This document shows, one piece after another, positions 27,945 through 35,665 of a DNA stretch of 64,000 nt. The DNA is taken from contig NZ_CP024608.1 of NCBI RefSeq assembly GCF_002752675.1, positions 186,001 to 250,000 on the forward strand, read 5' to 3'. The first letter of the stretch is position 1, and every line of letters begins with the position of its first letter. The DNA is from Massilia violaceinigra. GTDB lineage: Bacteria > Pseudomonadota > Gammaproteobacteria > Burkholderiales > Burkholderiaceae_D. Position numbers and translations under genes: made by a program. Below the pieces are notes generated by a model. It was not told where the DNA came from. It did not search any database and worked only from the letters and a program-made list of their open reading frames with translations.

Positions 27945-28709
27945 TTAGTGGCGCAGGTTGTAGCCGCGCTTGAGCAGGTTGATGGCGATACCCGCGAGTA
28001 CCGCGAAGAAGGCCGACACGATCGCAAGACTGGTCCACGGCGAGACGTCGGACTGGCCGAAGAAGCCGTGACGAAAGCCGTCGATCATGTAGAAAAACGG
28101 ATTGAAGTGCGACACGGTGAGCCAGAATGGCGGCAGCGAGTGGATCGAGTAGAACACGCCGGAGAGGAACGTGGCGGGCATGATCAAAAAGTTCTGGAAG
28201 GCGGCCAGCTGGTCGAATTTTTCGGCCCAGATGCCGGCGATGACGCCCATGGTGCCGAGAATGGCGGCGCCGAGCAGCGCGAACGCCAGGATCCACAGGG
28301 GCGCGGCGAACGAGAGCTTGGCGAACCACACGGTGGCGATGAACACGCCGGCGCCGACGGTCAGGCCGCGCGCCACGGAGGCCAGCACGTAGGCCGACAA
28401 AATCTCCCAGTGCGACAGCGGCGGCAGCAAGATGAACACCAGGTTGCCGGTGATCTTGGACTGGATCAGCGAGGACGAGGAATTGGCGAAGGCATTCTGC
28501 AGCACGCTCATCATCACCAGGCCGGGAATGAGGAAGGCGGTGTAGTTCACGCCGCGCACGTTGACGTGCCCTTCGAGCACGTGGCCGAAGATCAGCAGGT
28601 ACAGCATGGCCGTCAGCACCGGCGCGGCCACGGTTTGCGTGGCCACCTTCCAGAAGCGCAGCATTTCCTTGTAGAGCAGGGTCTGGAAGCCCACCGAGAA
28701 CATGTTCAT
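27945..28709 (-). CDS. ABC-2 type exporter permease (YadH-like)
   Basis: The 254-residue protein has six predicted membrane helices and the ABC-2 signature: MNMFSVGFQTLLYKEMLRFWKVATQT near the start, VNYTAFLIPGLVMMSVLQNAFANSSSSLIQSKITG, and SGVFYSIHSLPPFW. This layout belongs to the YadH/NodJ-like permeases that partner a separate ATPase. Its start overlaps the ATPase stop by four bases. Substrate is unknown; the mla operon neighbourhood suggests an envelope lipid or glycoconjugate, which is inference. Confidence 0.92.
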   Translation of the reverse strand: MNMFSVGFQTLLYKEMLRFWKVATQTVAAPVLTAMLYLLIFGHVLEGHVNVRGVNYTAFLIPGLVMMSVLQNAFANSSSSLIQSKITGNLVFILLPPLSHWEILSAYVLASVARGLTVGAGVFIATVWFAKLSFAAPLWILAFALLGAAILGTMGVIAGIWAEKFDQLAAFQNFLIMPATFLSGVFYSIHSLPPFWLTVSHFNPFFYMIDGFRHGFFGQSDVSPWTSLAIVSAFFAVLAGIAINLLKRGYNLRH

Positions 28710-29647
28710 AGCGCGCCCTTGTCCATAATCTGCAGGAAGATATCTTCCAGGTCGGCCTGCTGCAGCTGCATTTCGTCGATGACGGCGCCCGCTTCGCGCA
28801 GGCGTGCCAGAATCTGTTCGACTTCGCCGTATTCGTTCACGCGCAGGCTGTACTTCATGCCGCTGCCGCTGCCGCTGCCGCTGCCGTTTCCATCATCATG
28901 TTCATCGTGCGACACCAGGTGGCGCAGGTCGTCCGGCAGGCTGCCGCTGGCCAGGTGCACGATCAGCTGCGAGCCGGAGATGCGGCGGATCAGGGCCGAC
29001 ATGGTGTCGAGCGCGACCACCTTGCCGCCCTTGAGCATGGCCACGCGCTGGCACATGGCTTGCGCTTCTTCCAGGTAGTGGGTGGTCAGGACCACGGTGT
29101 GGCCTTCCTTGTTCAGGCGCGAAATGAACTTCCACAGCGTCTGGCGCAGTTCGACGTCGACACCGGCGGTCGGCTCGTCGAGCACGATCACGGGCGGCTT
29201 GTGGACCAGGGCCTGGGCCACCAGCACACGCCGCTTCATGCCGCCCGAGAGCGCGCGCATGTTCACATCGGCCTTGTTGGTCAGGTCCAGATTGCCCATG
29301 ACCTCATCGATCCACTTGTCGTTGTTTTTCAGGCCGAAGTAGCCCGACTGCAGACGCAAGGTTTCGCGTACCGTGAAGAAGGGATCGAACACCAGTTCCT
29401 GCGGCACCACGCCGAGCTTCTTGCGCGCTTCGCGAAAGTCGGTGACGACATCGTGGCCGTGAATGGCGACCGTGCCCGCATCGGGGCGGATCAGGCCGGC
29501 GATGGTGGAGATCAGGGTGGTCTTGCCGGCCCCGTTCGGTCCGAGCAGGCCGAAGAACTCGCCTTCGTCAATCGTCAGGGAGACGCCACCCAAGGCTTTG
29601 AGGGCCTTGTAGCTTTTCTCGACGTTGGTAATTTGAATCGCTGTCAT
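28706..29647 (-). CDS. ABC transporter ATP-binding protein (YadG-like)
   Basis: The 313-residue protein carries Walker A GPNGAGKTT, Q-loop VVPQELVFDPFFTVRE, signature LSGGMKRRVLVAQAL, Walker B VIVLDEPTAGVD and the switch His in VVLTTHYLEEAQAM. It should power the permease at 27945 (four-base overlap). Between about residues 250 and 265 is an odd HDEHDDGNGSGSGSGSGMKYS insert encoded by a GCCGCT-type hexanucleotide run (28859-28886), located between the ATPase core and a small C-terminal domain. Family YadG/NodI; substrate unknown. Confidence 0.93.
   Translation of the reverse strand: MTAIQITNVEKSYKALKALGGVSLTIDEGEFFGLLGPNGAGKTTLISTIAGLIRPDAGTVAIHGHDVVTDFREARKKLGVVPQELVFDPFFTVRETLRLQSGYFGLKNNDKWIDEVMGNLDLTNKADVNMRALSGGMKRRVLVAQALVHKPPVIVLDEPTAGVDVELRQTLWKFISRLNKEGHTVVLTTHYLEEAQAMCQRVAMLKGGKVVALDTMSALIRRISGSQLIVHLASGSLPDDLRHLVSHDEHDDGNGSGSGSGSGMKYSLRVNEYGEVEQILARLREAGAVIDEMQLQQADLEDIFLQIMDKGAL
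28859..28886. repeat. Hexanucleotide microsatellite inside ABC ATPase gene
   Basis: Just over four GCCGCT units in a row encode the Gly-Ser linker of the ATPase on the minus strand. Because the unit is six bases, copy changes would lengthen or shorten the linker without shifting the frame. Confidence 0.85.
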
Positions 29648-29764
29648 GCGTCTTTTTGAGTGAGCAAATGTCTATACAGCATGCACGGACATTGCGGGGT
29701 GAGCCGTCAATTATAGGGGAAATCGGAGGAAACAGAGTTGCCCGGAGTTACAGGCAGGGGGAGT

Positions 29765-29786
29765 GGGGAGGCGGATGCGCCTCCCC
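29765..29786 (-). terminator. Hairpin after mlaB
   Basis: A nine-base perfect stem (GGGGAGGCG / CGCCTCCCC) with a four-base loop lies 11 bases beyond the mlaB stop codon, before the ABC exporter gene pair. The minus-strand sequence after it (ACTCCCCCTGCC) has no T tract. It may attenuate transcription between the mla set and the exporter rather than stop it completely. Confidence 0.45.
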
Positions 29787-29796
29787 GAAGGCAGGA

Positions 29797-30093
29797 TCAA
29801 TGGTGGTGCAGGTTGGCGGGAGTGTCCACCAGGAAGGCATCGACGCCGTACAGCGCGGCCAGGCTTTTCAGGCTGACCGGAAGATTGACATAGGACAGGA
29901 CCACGCCGGCGGTGCGCGCGGCGCGCTGCCATGCGAGCAGGACCGCGACCGCGGACGAATCGGCGACCTTGACGGAGCCGAAATCGAACACGGTCTGGCC
30001 CGCATTGATCGCATCGAAACCCTGCACCAGTGCCGCCTTGGCGTTGTGCACGGTCAGGGTATCGATGTTCTCGAGCTTGTTGGTTTGAACCAT
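29797..30093 (-). CDS. mlaB: STAS-domain protein MlaB
   Basis: MlaB is the cytoplasmic STAS subunit that stabilises the MlaFE ABC complex. The 98-residue protein has the STAS pattern LTVHNAKAALVQGFDAINAGQTVFDFGSVKVADSSAVAVLLAWQRAARTAG, with VADSSAV at the position of the conserved (phospho)serine/threonine loop. One base separates it from mlaC, and it is the last gene of the mla set. The C-terminus ends with three His, of no obvious meaning. Confidence 0.92.
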   Translation of the reverse strand: MVQTNKLENIDTLTVHNAKAALVQGFDAINAGQTVFDFGSVKVADSSAVAVLLAWQRAARTAGVVLSYVNLPVSLKSLAALYGVDAFLVDTPANLHHH

Positions 30094-30094
30094 C

Positions 30095-30733
30095 TTATTT
30101 GATTGGCTTGGCCAGCGGCTTGGCGGCCAGCTTCTTGTTGCGCTCGGCCAGGGTCTTGATCAGGCCATCGATGCCGGACTTGTTGATTTCCGATGCGAAG
30201 GTGCCCTTGTAGGTTTCCACCAACCACGCGCCCAGCACGTTGATGTCGAAAATCTTCCAGCCGGTCGGGCTCTGGGCCAGGCGATAGTTCAGGGTGACAG
30301 GCTCGCCGCGCGCGACGTTCACTTGCGAACGCACTTCGACTTCCTTGTCTTCCGGCGCGGCGCGCAGCGGCTTGAACTCGACGGTTTCATTCTTGATCTG
30401 CGACAGCGCGCCCGAGTACGTGAAGATCAGCAGGGTGCGGAACTCGTTCGAGAGTTGCTTTTGCTGTTCCGGGGTGGCATCGCGCCAGGCACGGCCGGCG
30501 GCCAGCTGGGTCATGCGCTGGAAGTCGACGTGCGGCAAGATCTTGCTTTCGACCAGGTCCATGACCTTTTTCTGGTTGCCGGCCTGGATATCCTTGTCGG
30601 CTTTGGCGGTATCGATCACGTCGGCGCTGATGCGTTTGACGAGCGCATCCGGCGCTTCGGCAGGAGCGGCAGCGGTGGCGCTGGTGGCGATGGCCACGGT
30701 CGCGAGGGCGATAAGTTGTTTAATCAGTTTCAT
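30095..30733 (-). CDS. mlaC: Periplasmic phospholipid-binding protein MlaC
   Basis: MlaC shuttles phospholipids across the periplasm between the MlaA complex and MlaFEDB. The 212-residue precursor begins MKLIKQLIALATVAIATSATA, a signal peptide. The mature domain has ILPHVDFQRMTQLAAGRAWRDATPEQQKQLSNEFRTLLIFTYSGAL, typical of the family (Pfam MlaC/Tol_Tol_Ttg2), and WKIFDINVLGAWLVETYKGTF near the end. Between mlaA (69 bases upstream) and mlaB. Confidence 0.95.
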   Translation of the reverse strand: MKLIKQLIALATVAIATSATAAAPAEAPDALVKRISADVIDTAKADKDIQAGNQKKVMDLVESKILPHVDFQRMTQLAAGRAWRDATPEQQKQLSNEFRTLLIFTYSGALSQIKNETVEFKPLRAAPEDKEVEVRSQVNVARGEPVTLNYRLAQSPTGWKIFDINVLGAWLVETYKGTFASEINKSGIDGLIKTLAERNKKLAAKPLAKPIK

Positions 30734-30802
30734 AAGCTCTTTTCGATAAGGTTGTGTTCAAACCGGCTGAACCGTCCGATGACGGTCCAGTTTAGCGGTT
30801 AA

Positions 30803-31687
30803 CTACTTCGAGGGCGTTTCGGATGACACAGCCGGTGCGACAGCCGGCGTCGGCGCCGGTGCGACAGCCGGCGTCGGCGCCGGCGCGGTCGCCGTGGCGG
30901 CCGGCGCGGCATCATCATCGGCATAGGCGGCGCGGATGCTTTTCGCGTCGGCCGGCTCGTCCTTGGACGCTTTCAGGGCCTTGCGCGAGGATTCGCCATC
31001 GAACACCTGGCCCTGGCGGCGCTGCAGGAAACCGTCGCGGATGAATTCGTAACGGTCGAGTGCGGCTTCTTCCATCAGGTTCGAGGCGTCCAGGATGTTG
31101 GCGCGCCCATCGATCACACGCAGCGCGGTGCCGATGTTGCGGGTCGAGGATGGATCGACGTAAGACCAGCCGTTGGCGGCCATGTCGACCGGCAAACCGC
31201 TGGTGTCGCGCACGGTGGACGGGCCCAGCAGCGGCAGCATCAGGTACGGGCCGCTTGGCACGCCCCAGTAGCCGAGGGTCTGGCCGAAATCTTCATTGTG
31301 CTTTTTCAAGCCCGCTTCGGAAGCGATGTCGAACAGGCCGCCGATGCCGAAGGTCGAGTTGAGGGCAACGCGGGTCCAGTCGGACATGCCTTGTTCGCCC
31401 TTGCCTTGCATCAAGTTATTCGCGCCGGTCCAGACATCGGACAGGTTGCCGAAGAAATTGTTCACGCCGGTCTGCATGAAGCTCGGCACGACTTTCTTGT
31501 AGGCGGTGGCGGCCGGTTTCAGCGCAGCCTGGTCGATCGCGTCGTTGAACTTGAACACCGTGCGATTGAATGGCTCGAGCGGGTCGCGCGGATTGTTGGT
31601 GGCGCAACCGCTCAGGGTGGCAATGGCCACCAGGGCGGCAGCGCTGACGCGCCAGTTCAGGGCGCGGTTCGGCTTCGGTAATGTCAT
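30803..31687 (-). CDS. mlaA: Outer-membrane lipoprotein MlaA (VacJ)
   Basis: MlaA removes misplaced phospholipids from the outer leaflet. The 294-residue precursor has a lipoprotein signal (MTLPKPNRALNWRVSAAALV... LSGC, Cys28), then DPLEPFNRTVFKFNDAIDQAALKP, NLSDVWTGANNLMQGK, STFGIGGLFDIASEAGL and GVPSGPYLMLPLLGPSTVRD, all hallmarks of VacJ. Beyond the domain is a Pro/Ala-rich tail of about 45 residues containing two exact copies of an eight-residue repeat, longer than in E. coli MlaA. Here it is integrated in the mla operon between mlaD and mlaC, as in many betaproteobacteria. Confidence 0.95.
   Translation of the reverse strand: MTLPKPNRALNWRVSAAALVAIATLSGCATNNPRDPLEPFNRTVFKFNDAIDQAALKPAATAYKKVVPSFMQTGVNNFFGNLSDVWTGANNLMQGKGEQGMSDWTRVALNSTFGIGGLFDIASEAGLKKHNEDFGQTLGYWGVPSGPYLMLPLLGPSTVRDTSGLPVDMAANGWSYVDPSSTRNIGTALRVIDGRANILDASNLMEEAALDRYEFIRDGFLQRRQGQVFDGESSRKALKASKDEPADAKSIRAAYADDDAAPAATATAPAPTPAVAPAPTPAVAPAVSSETPSK
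30831..30878. repeat. Tandem 24-bp repeat (two exact copies) in mlaA tail
   Basis: Bases 30831-30854 and 30855-30878 are identical 24-mers beginning GCCGGTGCGACAGCC. They encode two copies of an eight-residue Ala/Pro/Thr/Val unit near the C-terminus of MlaA. Being a multiple of three, unit gain or loss would keep the frame. Confidence 0.9.
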
Positions 31688-31691
31688 TGCT

Positions 31692-32159
31692 CTATTCCTT
31701 TCCGTCAGCCGCCTTGCTGTAGATGAACTGATTGATCAGGTCTTCCAGCACGGTGGCAGATTGGGTACTGTTAATCCGGTCACCATTGACCAGCTTGTTG
31801 GCATCGTCGCTGCCTGCTTGAATACCGATGTACTGTTCACCGAGCAGGCCCGCCGTCAGGATTTTCAAAGAGCTATCTTTGGGAAAGTTATAGCCCGTCT
31901 CAAGTTCCAAGGTTACCAGCGCCTGATAAGTTTTGTCATCAAACTTGATATCGCCCACGCGCCCCACCACCACGCCGGCGCTCTTCACCGGCGCCTGCGG
32001 CTTGAGGCCGCCGATATTGTCGAACTTGCCCGTGACCAGGTAAGTCTTGCCGAAGGACAATGTGCTCATATTCCCGGCCTTGAGGGCCAGAAACAGCAGC
32101 GCTGCCAGACCCAGCAGAACAAACAGGCCGACCCAGACGTCGATGGATTTACGTTGCAT
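31692..32159 (-). CDS. mlaD: MCE-domain phospholipid-transport subunit MlaD
   Basis: MlaD forms the hexameric periplasmic ring of the MlaFEDB transporter. The 155-residue protein has one N-terminal membrane helix (VWVGLFVLLGLAALLFLAL) and one MCE domain: SFGKTYLVTGKFDNIGGLKPQAPVKSAGVVVGRVGDI, followed by LLGEQYIGIQAGSD. The order mlaE-mlaD-mlaA has gaps of 50 and 4 bases. Length is close to that of typical single-MCE MlaD. Confidence 0.95.
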   Translation of the reverse strand: MQRKSIDVWVGLFVLLGLAALLFLALKAGNMSTLSFGKTYLVTGKFDNIGGLKPQAPVKSAGVVVGRVGDIKFDDKTYQALVTLELETGYNFPKDSSLKILTAGLLGEQYIGIQAGSDDANKLVNGDRINSTQSATVLEDLINQFIYSKAADGKE

Positions 32160-32209
32160 GTGATTTCCTAACTCTTGTTATGCGGCTGCGTTGCGCCAGT
32201 TTCATGTAT

Positions 32210-32989
32210 TTAGTTAAACATCATCGCGGTCATCACGAAGTCCAGACCCCAGACGGTCAGCGACGCGATCACGACGGTACGGGTGGTGGCGCGCGACACG
32301 TCTTCCGGCGTCGGCTGGGCATGGTAGCCCTGGAACAGCGCGGTGAAGGTGACGGCGATGCCGAACACGAAGCTCTTGATGATGCCGTTGACGACGTCGT
32401 GCTGCACATCCACGTTCGCTTGCATCTGCGACCAGAAGGCGCCTTCATCGACGCCGATCAGCTGCACGCCGACCAGATAGCCGCCCACCACGCCGACGGC
32501 GCTGAAGATGGTGCCGAGGATCGGCATCGCAATGACGCCAGCCCAGAAACGCGGTGCCAGCACGCGCTGGATCGGGTTAATCGCCATCATTTCCATGGCC
32601 GAGAGCTGCTCGCCGGCTTTCATCAGGCCGATTTGCGCGGTCAGCGAGGTACCGGCGCGGCCGGCGAACAGCAGGGCGGTGACGACCGGCCCCAGTTCGC
32701 GCACCAGCGCCAGCGCGACCACCTGGCCGAGCTTCTGTTCGGCGCCGTAAGGCGTGAGGGTGATGTAACCCTGCAAGCCGAGCACCATGCCGACGAACAA
32801 GCCGGAGACGATGATGATCACCAGCGAATAGTTGCCGATGAAATGGATCTGTTCGGAAATCAGGCCAGGACGGCGCAGTGCGCCCGGAGTCACGCCGAGC
32901 AGGGTGAAAAACGAGCGCGTCGCAAAACCGACGCTGGCGATATTTTCGCGCACGGCACGGCCGACGGAAGCGAGCATATTAACGATCAC
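32210..32989 (-). CDS. mlaE: ABC permease MlaE
   Basis: MlaE is the inner-membrane permease of the phospholipid transporter. The 259-residue protein has GLFVGMVLGLQGYITLTPYGAEQKLGQVVALALVRELGPVVTALLFAGRAGTSLTAQIGLMKAGEQLSA spread over the central helices, the strongly conserved MlaE core. The start chosen is the GTG at 32989, which overlaps the mlaF TGA as GTGA and gives the family's usual length of about 260; the ATG at 32977 is an alternative. Confidence 0.94.
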   Translation of the reverse strand: MIVNMLASVGRAVRENIASVGFATRSFFTLLGVTPGALRRPGLISEQIHFIGNYSLVIIIVSGLFVGMVLGLQGYITLTPYGAEQKLGQVVALALVRELGPVVTALLFAGRAGTSLTAQIGLMKAGEQLSAMEMMAINPIQRVLAPRFWAGVIAMPILGTIFSAVGVVGGYLVGVQLIGVDEGAFWSQMQANVDVQHDVVNGIIKSFVFGIAVTFTALFQGYHAQPTPEDVSRATTRTVVIASLTVWGLDFVMTAMMFN

Positions 32990-33801
32990 GTGCGTTCCCC
33001 CAGGCCGAGGTCCTCGGCCAGCGACTTGCCCGGGTAATGGAAGGGTACCGGGCCATCCGGCGCGGCGTTGACGAATTGCTTGACGTAAGGGTCTTCCGAG
33101 ACGCGCATGTCGGCCGGCGTACCCTGGGCAACAATCTTCCCGGCGGACATGAAGTACACATAATCGGCGATCGCAAAGCATTCGTGCACATCGTGCGACA
33201 CCAGGATCGAGGTGGAGCCGAGCGCATCGTTGAGCCTGCGGATCAGGTTGGCGGTGACGCCCATCGAGATCGGGTCGAGGCCGGCGAAGGGTTCGTCGTA
33301 CATGATCAGTTCCGGGTCGAGCGCGACGGCGCGGGCAACCGCCACGCGGCGCGCCATACCGCCGGAAATCTCGGCCGGTTTGAGCTTGGCGGCATTGCGC
33401 AGGCCGACCGCGTTGAGCTTCATGAGCACCAGGTCGCGGATCAGTTCCTCGGGCAGGTCGGTGTGTTCGCGCAGCGGGAAGGCGACGTTTTCGAACACGC
33501 TCAGGTCGGTAAACAGCGCGCCGAACTGGAACAGCATGCCCATCTTGCGGCGCAGGCGGTACAGGCCGTCGGTATCGAGCTGGTGGACGGTTTCGCCGGC
33601 GACAGTGACCGTGCCCTTTTGCGGGCGGATCTGCCCGCCGATCAGGCGCAGCACCGTGGTCTTGCCGCAGCCGGAGCCGCCCATGACGGCCACGACCTTT
33701 CCGCGTGGGAAGTCCATCCGGAGGTTCGACAAGATCGAACGGTCACCGTAAGAAAAATGTAGATCGCGGATTTCGACAAGATTAGGCACGGCGCTGTTCA
33801 T
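32986..33801 (-). CDS. mlaF: ABC ATPase MlaF
   Basis: MlaF energises MlaE. The protein of about 271 residues has Walker A GGSGCGKTT, signature ISGGMARRVAVARA and Walker B LIMYDEPFAGLDPIS, followed by SILVSHDVHECFAIADYVYFM, all typical of the MlaF/Ttg2A group. I chose the ATG at 33801 (MNSAVPNLVEIRDLHFSYG) because the only further upstream start is a TTG. It is the first gene of the mla set, and thus of the long minus-strand block; the region upstream is A/T-rich and should hold the promoter. Confidence 0.95.
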   Translation of the reverse strand: MNSAVPNLVEIRDLHFSYGDRSILSNLRMDFPRGKVVAVMGGSGCGKTTVLRLIGGQIRPQKGTVTVAGETVHQLDTDGLYRLRRKMGMLFQFGALFTDLSVFENVAFPLREHTDLPEELIRDLVLMKLNAVGLRNAAKLKPAEISGGMARRVAVARAVALDPELIMYDEPFAGLDPISMGVTANLIRRLNDALGSTSILVSHDVHECFAIADYVYFMSAGKIVAQGTPADMRVSEDPYVKQFVNAAPDGPVPFHYPGKSLAEDLGLGERT

Positions 33802-34132
33802 ATTTGGGAATGCCGTATTGTAGTGCAGAAAGGGCAATCTCTGCTGACGCCCCCCCGATCGATCATGGGTGCGCGAGGTGAGAATACAACACTACTGAAC
33901 GGCGGGTCAGATATTTCCGTGCGTAAGTGCTTGTTTTTGTTGGGATTGCAGTGCAGAGGGGATTGGTACGAAGGCGAACTTCTTTCCATTATTCAACAAT
34001 GCGTTTATGTAACTTTACATTACTTCATGCATATAAGGGCAGCGAAATCGGTCAAAAAAGAGACACATTTACCGCTTGCTTACGAGCCGTCGTTCCTGCC
34101 AGTGGCAGGAACGACGGGGTAGTGGCAAGCGG
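33802..34132. other. Intergenic region between gltD and mlaF (331 bases, no gene)
   Basis: I see no convincing gene. The middle (about 33880-34075) is clearly more A/T-rich than the flanks and is the likely promoter region for the mla-his-tat block. On the minus strand, CTGACC (33910-33915 region) and TATTCT about 18 bases further could be -35/-10 boxes, a weak match. The palindrome at 34087-34117 lies at the gltD end. Confidence 0.5.
34087..34117. repeat. Perfect 14-bp palindrome related to REPIN arms
   Basis: CCGTCGTTCCTGCC and its exact complement GGCAGGAACGACGG flank a three-base loop (AGT), 16 bases after the gltD stop. The outer CGTCGTTCC/GGAACGACG matches the ends of the dispersed REPIN-like repeats, so this may be a solitary related element. 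No T tract follows on the minus strand, so a standard intrinsic terminator is unlikely, although the hairpin could still protect or end the gltBD mRNA. Confidence 0.85.
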
Positions 34133-35596
34133 CTAGCGCGGCAGGACCGATTCGCCCATCAGGAATTCATCGACGGCGCGCGCGCACTGGCGGCCTTCGC
34201 GGATTGCCCACACCACCAGGGACTGGCCGCGCCGCATGTCGCCGGCCACGAACACCTTCGGCACCGACGTGGCATAGCAGCCGTCGCCATCGGTGGTGGC
34301 CTTGGCGTTGCCACGCGCATCTTTTTCAACGCCGAAGGCATCGAGCACCTGTTGCACCGGCGAGACAAAGCCCATGGCCAGCAACACCAGGTCGGCTTTC
34401 ATCTCGAATTCGGAATTCGGCACTTCGATCATCTTGCCGTCTTTCCACTCCACGCGGCAGGCGATCAGCTTGTCGACCTTGCCGCCCTTGCCTTCGAAGC
34501 GCTTGGTGGCCACCGCCCAGTCGCGCTCGCACCCTTCTTCGTGCGAGGACGAGGTGCGCAGCTTGGTCGGCCAGTAAGGCCAGACCAGCGGCTTGTTTTC
34601 CTGCTCGGGCGGCTGGGGCATCAGTTCGAACTGGGCCACCGACAGCGCTCCGTGACGGTTCGAGGTGCCGACACAGTCGGAACCCGTGTCGCCCCCGCCG
34701 ATCACGACCACATTCTTGCCGCTCGCCTTGATCTGGTCCTTGAGCTTGTCGCCGGCGTTGACCTTGTTTTGCAGCGGCAGGAAGTCCATTGCGAAATGCA
34801 CGCCCTTGAGCTCGCGCCCTGGTACCGGCAAGTCGCGCGGCTGTTCGGCGCCGCCGGCCATGATGATGGCGTCGAAGTCTTTTTCCAGGTCTTCCGGGAA
34901 AATCGTTTCCTTGGCCCAGTTATTCACCGTGGCCGGGAAGTCCTTGCCGACCAGCACACTGGTGCGGAAAGTCACGCCTTCGGCTTCCATCTGCTTGACG
35001 CGCAGGTCGATGTGGGTCTTTTCCATTTTGAAATCGGGAATGCCGTAGCGCAGCAGGCCGCCGATGCGGTCGCTCTTCTCGAACACGGTGACGGCGTGGC
35101 CGACGCGCGCCAGTTGCTGCGCCGCCGCCAGGCCGGCCGGACCGGAACCGATGATGGCCACTTTCTTGCCGGTCAGCTTTTCCGGCGGCTGCGGCACCAC
35201 CCAGCCGTGCTCCCAGCCGGTGTCGATGATCTTGTGTTCGATCGACTTGATGCCGACCGGATCGCTGATGATGCCCAGGGTACAGGCCGACTCGCACGGC
35301 GCAGGACAGACGCGGCCGGTGAACTCGGGGAAGTTATTGGTCGAATGCAGGTTTTCCAGCGCGGCGCGGTAGTTGCCGTGAAAAACCAGATCGTTCCAGT
35401 CGGGGATGATGTTATTCACGGGACAGCCACTGTTGCAGAACGGGATGCCGCAATCCATGCAGCGCGCCGCCTGCACTTTCGCTTGCGGATCGCTCAGGTG
35501 CAGCACGAATTCCTTGTAGTTCTTGACGCGCGCGCCGGGCTCGAGATACCCCTCGTCCTGACGCTTGAATTCCATGAAGCCGGTAATTTTACCCAC
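34133..35596 (-). CDS. gltD: Glutamate synthase (NADPH) small subunit
   Basis: GltD passes electrons from NADPH via FAD and Fe-S clusters to GltB in glutamate synthesis. The 487-residue protein has the N-terminal Cys pattern [17 protein letters not shown] for [4Fe-4S] clusters, FAD-binding [32 protein letters not shown](P)-binding [22 protein letters not shown], and the C-terminal [22 protein letters not shown]. It follows gltB by 69 bases. Confidence 0.97.
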   Translation of the reverse strand: MGKITGFMEFKRQDEGYLEPGARVKNYKEFVLHLSDPQAKVQAARCMDCGIPFCNSGCPVNNIIPDWNDLVFHGNYRAALENLHSTNNFPEFTGRVCPAPCESACTLGIISDPVGIKSIEHKIIDTGWEHGWVVPQPPEKLTGKKVAIIGSGPAGLAAAQQLARVGHAVTVFEKSDRIGGLLRYGIPDFKMEKTHIDLRVKQMEAEGVTFRTSVLVGKDFPATVNNWAKETIFPEDLEKDFDAIIMAGGAEQPRDLPVPGRELKGVHFAMDFLPLQNKVNAGDKLKDQIKASGKNVVVIGGGDTGSDCVGTSNRHGALSVAQFELMPQPPEQENKPLVWPYWPTKLRTSSSHEEGCERDWAVATKRFEGKGGKVDKLIACRVEWKDGKMIEVPNSEFEMKADLVLLAMGFVSPVQQVLDAFGVEKDARGNAKATTDGDGCYATSVPKVFVAGDMRRGQSLVVWAIREGRQCARAVDEFLMGESVLPR

Positions 35597-35665
35597 GATG
35601 TTTTTCCTTGTATTCAGTAGGGCGCGGGCAGCGGGTGCCCGCGCGGGCCGTCTTAAGCGACGCTC

